Source: Clostridium tyrobutyricum DSM 2637 = ATCC 25755 = JCM 11008
Lineage (GTDB): Bacteria; Bacillota; Clostridia; Clostridiales; Clostridiaceae
Assembly (NCBI RefSeq): GCF_000359585.1
Contig: NZ_APMH01000037.1
Span: forward strand, 1-40,378
DNA length: 40,378 bases
Direction: 5' to 3'
Made by a program: the position numbers and the translations under genes. Shown here one piece after another: positions 35,007 through 40,378 of this stretch. The notes beneath the pieces are model-generated. The model did not search any database and was not told the origin of the DNA. It worked only from the letters and a program-made list of their open reading frames with translations. Position 1 is the first letter of the stretch; every line of letters begins with the position of its first letter.

Positions 35007-36401
35007 TTATACGAAGTGGAAAATACTTTGCATAAATATGAGGAAGAAACAAGTTCCTGCTTTAAGTAAAGTTACAGCAAAAATATCTTTATAAGCTTGT
35101 TTATGGGTTAATCCTGCAATTCCCAAAAGTGTAATTACAGCTCCATTATGAGGTAAAGTATCCATACCACCTGATGCCATGGATGCAACTCTATGAAGCA
35201 GTTCGGGGCTTATTCCTGTACTGGCCGCCCATTCTGCATACTTTTTTCCAAACATATCAAGGACAATACTCATACCACCTGATGCCGATCCTGTAACTCC
35301 GGATAAAACATTTACACTAACAGCTTCTGATAAAAGAGGACTACCATGAGGATTTATATTTATAAGTGCATTGGCTATTGATTTAAATCCTGGAAGTGTC
35401 TTTATAACGTTTCCAAACCCAACTTCAGATGCTGTATTCATAACAGCCAATAGGGAACCAATGGCTCCTGCATTTATTGTTCTTGCCAGATTACCTTTCA
35501 TACTTTTTGGATTAATACAAAATGCAATTATAGTTCCAAACACTAATGCAATTATAAGTGCCCAATTGTTCATGGAACCTACCACTCCATCTTTAGGCAT
35601 ATTATAAGGTTTTTGAGTTACCCATGAAATTATATCCCAGTTTGGGAAAATCACTTTTTGTAAAACTAAAGTTATGGCCAACACAGCAACAAGAGGGATA
35701 ATCGACATCCACATATTAGGTATATTTTTATCATCAGCTGTTTCAGGCTCATTAATATGACCTGAACCATACCCTTCACCTGATGCTTGAGCACAACGTT
35801 TACGCCACTCTAAATAAAATATTCCTCCAATTAACATTATTACAGACCCCAATGTTCCAAAAACAGGTGCTGCATATAAATCAGTGTTGAAAAATTTCAT
35901 AGGTATTGTATTTTGAATCTGAGGTGTACCGGGAAGTGAATCCATAGTAAATGAAAATGCACCTAGAGCAATAGTAGCCGGAACAAGTCTTTTAGGAATA
36001 TCTGCTTCTTTAAAGATAGATGCAGCAAATGGATATACTGCAAATGCTACTACAAAAAGACTTACTCCCCCATAAGTTAAAATGGCAGCTGACAAAACTA
36101 CAGAGAATATTGCTTTATCTTTTCCAAGCTTTTCTACAATTGTTTTAGCAATTGACTTTGCAGCTCCAGATTCTTCCATGGCCTTGCCAAATACAGCTCC
36201 CAACAAGAAAAATGGAAAATATATCTTTACGTAGTTGCCTAGATTAGGTAAGAACACTTCTGTATAAGTTGGTAAAAGAGACATTCCTGAAAATAATGCT
36301 GCAAGAAGAGCAAAAATAGGGGCAAAGAAAATAACAGAAAAACCTTTATAGGCCATGAATATTAATAATCCCAAACTTGCTATAATTCCTATAACTGCCA
36401 T
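35007..36401 (-). CDS. GntP-family permease (organic or hydroxy acid)
   Basis: A 464-residue polytopic membrane protein of the GntP family, related to proposed D-beta-hydroxybutyrate permeases. Recognisable segments are FFLLGAVFGKAMEESGAAKS, TYGGVSLFVVAFAVYPFA, SLPGTPQIQNTIPMKFF, and near the end GGMDTLPHNGAVITLLGI, with LSGVTGSASGGMSIVLDMFG. It differs clearly from the GntP protein at 8.8 kb. It starts 25 bases after the CoA-transferase gene and must share its sigma-54 promoter. The substrate is probably a short carboxylic or hydroxy acid that the transferase then activates; this is inferred from the pairing. Confidence 0.9.
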   Translation of the reverse strand: MAVIGIIASLGLLIFMAYKGFSVIFFAPIFALLAALFSGMSLLPTYTEVFLPNLGNYVKIYFPFFLLGAVFGKAMEESGAAKSIAKTIVEKLGKDKAIFSVVLSAAILTYGGVSLFVVAFAVYPFAASIFKEADIPKRLVPATIALGAFSFTMDSLPGTPQIQNTIPMKFFNTDLYAAPVFGTLGSVIMLIGGIFYLEWRKRCAQASGEGYGSGHINEPETADDKNIPNMWMSIIPLVAVLAITLVLQKVIFPNWDIISWVTQKPYNMPKDGVVGSMNNWALIIALVFGTIIAFCINPKSMKGNLARTINAGAIGSLLAVMNTASEVGFGNVIKTLPGFKSIANALININPHGSPLLSEAVSVNVLSGVTGSASGGMSIVLDMFGKKYAEWAASTGISPELLHRVASMASGGMDTLPHNGAVITLLGIAGLTHKQAYKDIFAVTLLKAGTCFFLIFMQSIFHFV

Positions 36402-36426
36402 TTAGAAAACCTCCATACAATTTATT

Positions 36427-38019
36427 TTATACATTGCTTAATTCTCCTGGGAATTCTTTTGATGATTGTCCAATATTTATTCCTATTGGTTCTTCTTTAA
36501 ATATTCTTTCATCCATTATCTTTAAATTTTCAGATATTTTAGGCCTAAAATCCATATGATCCAATATGTCCTTTTTCATATCTATACCTGGAGCTATTTC
36601 CTCTAAAAAGAGACCTTCTTTTGTCAATCTAAATACTGCTCTTTCAGTTATATAAAGTACTGTTTGTCCAATACTCTGAGCATATTGACCACTGAAAGAT
36701 ATCTGTTCAACAGTATCTATAAATTTATTGAACTTTCCATCCTTTTCTATATTAAGTTTTCCGTTTTCCACTTTGACCTTTAAACCACCTGCTGTAAATG
36801 TTCCACAGTACACAACTTTTTTGGAATTTTGACTTATATTAATAAATCCTCCACAACCTGCAATTTTAGGCCCAAATTTGCTTACATTTATATTACCATC
36901 TCTGTCACACTGAGCAAGCCCTAAAAATGCTACATCAAGACCTCCTCCATCGTAATAGTCAAATTGACTTGCCTGATCAAGTATGCTTTGAGGATTAGTT
37001 GAAGCACCAAAGCTCAGTCCACCTGAAGGTACTCCTCCTATACCACCTGATTCTATAGTCAATGTCATTTCATCTGCAATGCCTTCTTCATTGGCAACTG
37101 TCGCTATTCCTTCTGGTATTCCAATGCCAAGATTAGTTACAGAATTTGGAACAAGCTCCATAGCCGCTCTTCTGGCTATAACCTTTCTTTCATTAAGTTG
37201 CATAGGAACTATGGAATTCACTAAAAATCTTGCTTCTCCAGAATATGATGGATTATAGTTTTCACTAAAAGTCTGCATATGATTTTTAGGTTGTGATACA
37301 ACTATAGCATCTACATATATTCCAGGTATCTTTACTTTTTTAGGATCTAAAGATCCTTTTGATACTACTTGTTCAACTTGTACGATAACTATACCTCCTG
37401 AGTTCTTTGCAGCTTGAGCCATAGCTGTTGCATCTAATATTGCCGCTTCTTTTTCCATAGTAGCATTTCCAAATTCATCAGCATAAGTAGCTCTTAAAAT
37501 TACAACATCCAATGGTATAGTTTTATAAAATAAATATTCTTTTCCTCCTATATTTATAAGTTCTACTATGTTTTCTTTAGTAATTGTATTTAACTTTCCA
37601 CCTTCAAGTCTAGGATCTATAAAAGTCTTTAATCCAACATGGGTTATGGTTCCCGGCCTTTTAGCAGCAATATCTCTATACAATTGTGATATTATTCCCT
37701 GGGGCAGATTATACGCTTCTATTTTATTGTCAAGAGCTAATTTCTGAAGTTTAGGACTTAATGCCCAATGTCCACCTATTACTTTACTGACTAATCCTTC
37801 ATGTCCAAAATGATTCAGTCCTCTATCAGCGCTGTCACCTTGTCCCGCAGCATAAATCAATGTTAGATTTTTAGGAGTACGATTTTCAATATAATTTTCT
37901 TCAATTTCAGATGTAATATCCTCTGGATGTGCACATCCAACAAAGCCACCTACTGCAACAGTATCTCCATCTTTTATTAATTTAACTGCCTTGTCCTTAG
38001 ACATTAATTTTGACTTCAT
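36427..38019 (-). CDS. Single-chain acyl-CoA:acetate/3-ketoacid CoA-transferase
   Basis: A 530-residue class I CoA-transferase with the alpha and beta halves fused, as in propionate CoA-transferase (Pct) and YdiF. It moves CoA from an acyl-CoA to a free carboxylic acid through a glutamyl-CoA intermediate. The N-terminal half has DGDTVAVGGFVGCAHPEDIT. The catalytic glutamate is Glu323 in TIESGGIGGVPSGG, followed by FDYYDGGGLDVAFLGLAQCD. Its exact substrate cannot be read from sequence. It leads the operon with the GntP permease, from a sigma-54 promoter about 40 bases upstream, and a sigma-54 activator gene lies next upstream. The start has an AAGGGGGA site. Confidence 0.92.
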   Translation of the reverse strand: MKSKLMSKDKAVKLIKDGDTVAVGGFVGCAHPEDITSEIEENYIENRTPKNLTLIYAAGQGDSADRGLNHFGHEGLVSKVIGGHWALSPKLQKLALDNKIEAYNLPQGIISQLYRDIAAKRPGTITHVGLKTFIDPRLEGGKLNTITKENIVELINIGGKEYLFYKTIPLDVVILRATYADEFGNATMEKEAAILDATAMAQAAKNSGGIVIVQVEQVVSKGSLDPKKVKIPGIYVDAIVVSQPKNHMQTFSENYNPSYSGEARFLVNSIVPMQLNERKVIARRAAMELVPNSVTNLGIGIPEGIATVANEEGIADEMTLTIESGGIGGVPSGGLSFGASTNPQSILDQASQFDYYDGGGLDVAFLGLAQCDRDGNINVSKFGPKIAGCGGFINISQNSKKVVYCGTFTAGGLKVKVENGKLNIEKDGKFNKFIDTVEQISFSGQYAQSIGQTVLYITERAVFRLTKEGLFLEEIAPGIDMKKDILDHMDFRPKISENLKIMDERIFKEEPIGINIGQSSKEFPGELSNV

Positions 38020-38067
38020 ATTGAATCCCCCTTCATATGATAATAAAATATATTACACTATTATATA

Positions 38068-38087
38068 TAGCAAATATTATGCCAAAA
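38068..38087 (-). promoter_or_regulatory. Sigma-54 promoter of the CoA-transferase operon
   Basis: Minus strand TTTTGGCATAATATTTGCTA fits the -24/-12 consensus: TTGGCA, then GG and GC separated by exactly ten bases, and TTGCT. Predicted transcription start is near 38058, leaving a 38-base leader with the ribosome site. The activator of the correct type is encoded immediately upstream. Confidence 0.82.
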
Positions 38088-38246
38088 TGAAGAAGACTCC
38101 AATTCAAGCTTTAAAAAACTTTAATTCAATTAATATGTCTATTATATATTCATAAATATTTATATTTTTCTCTTATTGTCTTAAATTAACTGGATTTATG
38201 GACAGTGTATAGATTATTTACATGTCAATATTTTTAACTGGCTATA

Positions 38247-39962
38247 CTAATGTCTTAAATTATATTCTTCTATCTTTTTATATAAACCAGCCCTGCTTAT
38301 TCCAAGTATATTTGCAGTCTTATTTTTATTCCAATGATTTTTATTGAGACATTCCAAAATAACATGTTTTTCAACCTCTGAAACTATATCCTTTAAATAA
38401 TTAGTTTCATTAATATAATTTCTATAATTTTTTGATTTACAATCTGCCAATCTCTCTGGAAGATGATAAGTTTTTATTATTAGGTCTGAATCCAACATAT
38501 CTACAGCTCTTTCAATAATATTTTCCAACTCCCTTACATTGCCCGGCCAATCATATGATACAAGGCAGCTCATGGCCTCCTTTGATATACCCTCAACATA
38601 TATCCCCAATTTAGTAGCTATTTTAATTTTCAAACTATTTGCAAGCAGTGGAATATCTTCTTTTCTTTCTCTTAATGGAGGAATAACTATTCTCATTACA
38701 TTAAGCCTATAGTAAAGATCTTCCCTGAATTTTCCTTTTTTTATACTGTCCTCAAGATTCTTATTTGTAGCTGCAATTATTCTTACATTAATCTCCTTTA
38801 TTATATTTCCACCTACTCTTTCAATTTCCCTATCCTGTATAACTTTTAACAACTTTGCCTGCATATACATTGGCATATCGCCTATTTCATCTAAAAATAT
38901 AGTGCCTCCATTGGCCAATTCAAATTTTCCATTTTTGCCTCCCTTTTTAGCTCCAGTAAAAGAACCTTCTTCATATCCAAATAGCTCTGATTCAAACAGC
39001 TCAGAAGGAATAGCTGCACAATTTATTTCCACAAATGGTCCCAAATATCTGCCACTTGCATTGTGAATTCCATGGGCAAATAACTCCTTGCCAGTACCGC
39101 TTTCACCTGTTATAAGTACATTAGAATCAGTTTTGGCAACCTTTAAAGCCATTGATTTTACTTTCTGTATCTTAGGTGAATTGCCTATAATATTTTTAAT
39201 AGAATATCTTGCCTTTCTTTCCTTGCCAAGTTCATTCTTATATACTTCAATTTCTCTTTCTAAATTATTTAATTTTTTACTTAAAGTATAGAAATCTCCA
39301 ATGTCCTTGAATATGACTTTTCCTACAGCTCCTATAATCTTATTTTCTTCCTTGATTGGTACACGTACTGCAATCATCTTGTTTCCTCTTATCTCCTGAA
39401 TATCTCCTATTTTTACATTTCCGCTCTTTATTACTTCATGTAATTTTGTATTTTCTATTACATCCCGTACATCTTTTCCCTCTGGGTCACTGCACCCTAA
39501 AAATTCCTTATAGGCTTTGCTCATCATCGTTATAACACCGTTTTCATCAACTAGAACTACACACTCGTTAAGCGTATTCATTATAGTGTTTAAAATATCT
39601 ATATATATTTCATTATCTAATAGCTTTTCCTGCATCTTTTTATTATCTGTTATGTCTTTAAAAATTGCCAGTGCTCCTTTAACTTGTCCTTTAATAATTA
39701 TAGGAATTCTACTTGTCATAAATTCTCTGTTGTTCGCAAAAAAATTCTTGTTTAATTCATCCTTACCTGTTTTTAAAATTCTATTTAATTTTGTTTCAGG
39801 CACCGCATCTTCTATATATTTTCCTATATTCTCTTTTGAGTTAATTGAAAGTATCTCTTCGGCTCTGTTATTTGCTATGATTAGTTTTCCACTTTCGTCT
39901 ATACCTATTAAAGCTTCGTTTATATTTTGTACTACCAATTCAAAACATTTTTCCAAAAACAT
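38247..39962 (-). CDS. Sigma-54-dependent transcriptional activator (PAS-PAS-AAA+-Fis)
   Basis: A 571-residue bacterial enhancer-binding protein. It has two N-terminal PAS domains (about 5-110 and 118-225), a short linker helix, and an AAA+ ATPase with Walker A GESGTGKE (286-293), the sigma-54 contact loop GSFTGA (333-338, a known GAFTGA variant) and Walker B GGTIFLDEIGD (352-362). A Fis-type helix-turn-helix lies at the C-terminus (NKTANILGISRAGLYKKIEE). The PAS pair probably senses a small ligand or redox state; which one is unknown. The lone start has AAGGAG at a rather long distance. It very likely activates the downstream CoA-transferase operon. Confidence 0.94.
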   Translation of the reverse strand: MFLEKCFELVVQNINEALIGIDESGKLIIANNRAEEILSINSKENIGKYIEDAVPETKLNRILKTGKDELNKNFFANNREFMTSRIPIIIKGQVKGALAIFKDITDNKKMQEKLLDNEIYIDILNTIMNTLNECVVLVDENGVITMMSKAYKEFLGCSDPEGKDVRDVIENTKLHEVIKSGNVKIGDIQEIRGNKMIAVRVPIKEENKIIGAVGKVIFKDIGDFYTLSKKLNNLEREIEVYKNELGKERKARYSIKNIIGNSPKIQKVKSMALKVAKTDSNVLITGESGTGKELFAHGIHNASGRYLGPFVEINCAAIPSELFESELFGYEEGSFTGAKKGGKNGKFELANGGTIFLDEIGDMPMYMQAKLLKVIQDREIERVGGNIIKEINVRIIAATNKNLEDSIKKGKFREDLYYRLNVMRIVIPPLRERKEDIPLLANSLKIKIATKLGIYVEGISKEAMSCLVSYDWPGNVRELENIIERAVDMLDSDLIIKTYHLPERLADCKSKNYRNYINETNYLKDIVSEVEKHVILECLNKNHWNKNKTANILGISRAGLYKKIEEYNLRH

Positions 39963-40043
39963 AGATGAACAACACTCCTTATTTCATTCTATAAATAAGC
40001 TACCTAATTATATTATATTAATACTATATTTTTTTATCAAAGA

Positions 40044-40078
40044 AAAAAAGTTGAGAACTATAATATCTCAACTTTTTT
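40044..40078 (-). terminator. Terminator after the zinc-ribbon gene
   Basis: 13-bp perfect arms (40044-40056 and 40066-40078) with a nine-base loop, flanked by A- and T-runs. It lies eight bases beyond the stop of the zinc-ribbon gene. Confidence 0.8.
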
Positions 40079-40085
40079 AAATTCA

Positions 40086-40342
40086 TCAATCTTTTTTCCA
40101 TCTCTTTAAATTTGGAAGAACATTTTCCATAAGTGATATTGCTTCATTTTCTGCCATACCCTTTTCTACCATAAAAGGGACACAAGCTTTAATCATCTTT
40201 TCCATAGTTATATCGGGCTGTTTAAATTCTCCCTTTTCATAGCAATATATACAGTATTCATGATTTTTCCCTTGCTCAATTCAGTACCATAAAGTTCTTC
40301 GCTTAATGGCATCCCACAACTTTGGCAATACTTCTGTTCCAT
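40086..40342 (-). pseudogene. Zinc-ribbon domain protein gene with a frameshift
   Basis: From an ATG at 40342 with a strong AAGGAGG site the frame reads MEQKYCQSCGMPLSEELYGT and then runs to an early stop (MNTVYIAMKRENLNSPI). One frame over, the expected continuation is intact: NHEYCIYCYEKGEFKQPDIT, MEKMIKACVPFMVEKGMAEN, then LPNLKRWKKD and a stop at 40086. The two halves together make a typical small putative zinc-ribbon protein of about 85 residues with CxxC pairs. One missing A in a run of five (40264-40268) explains the break. It could be a true mutation or a sequencing error. Confidence 0.8.
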
Positions 40343-40378
40343 AATATATCCTCCTTGTATAATGTGGTTATAACATTC

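Noticed and set aside
39517-40080. A 187-codon plus-strand frame opposite the sigma-54 activator
   Set aside because: It is antisense to a clear PAS-domain coding region, lacks a ribosome site and ends inside a terminator hairpin.

Overview
The window looks like chromosome of a low-GC, endospore-forming anaerobe, most likely a Clostridium sensu stricto (the C. kluyveri / C. ljungdahlii side of the genus). The evidence is the very AT-rich intergenic DNA, strong AGGAGG ribosome sites, an alpha/beta-type spore DNA-binding protein, many T-box leaders, a HesB-related Clostridium-type protein and acyl-CoA metabolism genes. The species is an inference. Nearly all genes lie on the minus strand. The only intact plus-strand gene I can support is the spore protein at 16.4 kb; a decayed surface-protein gene at 34 kb and a free-standing T-box at 29.2 kb are also on the plus strand.

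Layout: 0.1-6.1 kb, glutamate synthase gltB-gltD. 6.3-8.6 kb, a VIT/von Willebrand A protein. 8.8-13.6 kb, a DeoR regulator, PdxA-family dehydrogenase, DUF1537 sugar-acid kinase and GntP permease, matching the known D-threonate/D-erythronate catabolic set. 13.8-16.1 kb, cysteine desulfurase and mnmA (tRNA 2-thiolation). 16.4 kb, the spore protein. 16.7-19.0 kb, a 3-hydroxyacyl-CoA dehydrogenase with an AtoE-type short-chain fatty acid transporter. 19.3-20.3 kb, a folate ECF substrate-binding component behind a tetrahydrofolate riboswitch.

20.4-28.8 kb is the regulatory centre: the common branched-chain amino acid pathway in three T-box units. Order of transcription is ilvC-ilvB2 (Val specifier GUA), ilvD (Ile specifier AUC), then ilvB1-ilvN (two tandem T-boxes, both Leu specifier CUC). 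The same reactions are thus tied to charging of all three branched-chain tRNAs. A fifth T-box (Ile, AUC) with its own promoter and terminator points the other way at 29.2 kb and has no gene downstream, only the 3' end of topB in antisense.

29.5-33.5 kb carries topB, a thiamine-binding-family protein, a HesB/IscA-like protein, the tRNA methyltransferase mnmM and a small membrane protein. 33.5-34.9 kb is a graveyard of broken genes, including a cell-wall-binding-repeat plus leucine-rich-repeat surface protein. 35.0-40.0 kb holds a GntP permease and a single-chain CoA-transferase behind a convincing sigma-54 promoter, with a PAS/AAA+/Fis sigma-54 activator gene just upstream. The window ends in a small zinc-ribbon gene with an apparent one-base frameshift.

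No rRNA, tRNA, CRISPR array, insertion sequence or prophage was recognised. The strongest candidates for something new are the orphan T-box, the tandem Leu T-boxes, and the contrast between the two acetolactate synthases, one of which lacks the tryptophan that sets 2-ketobutyrate preference.
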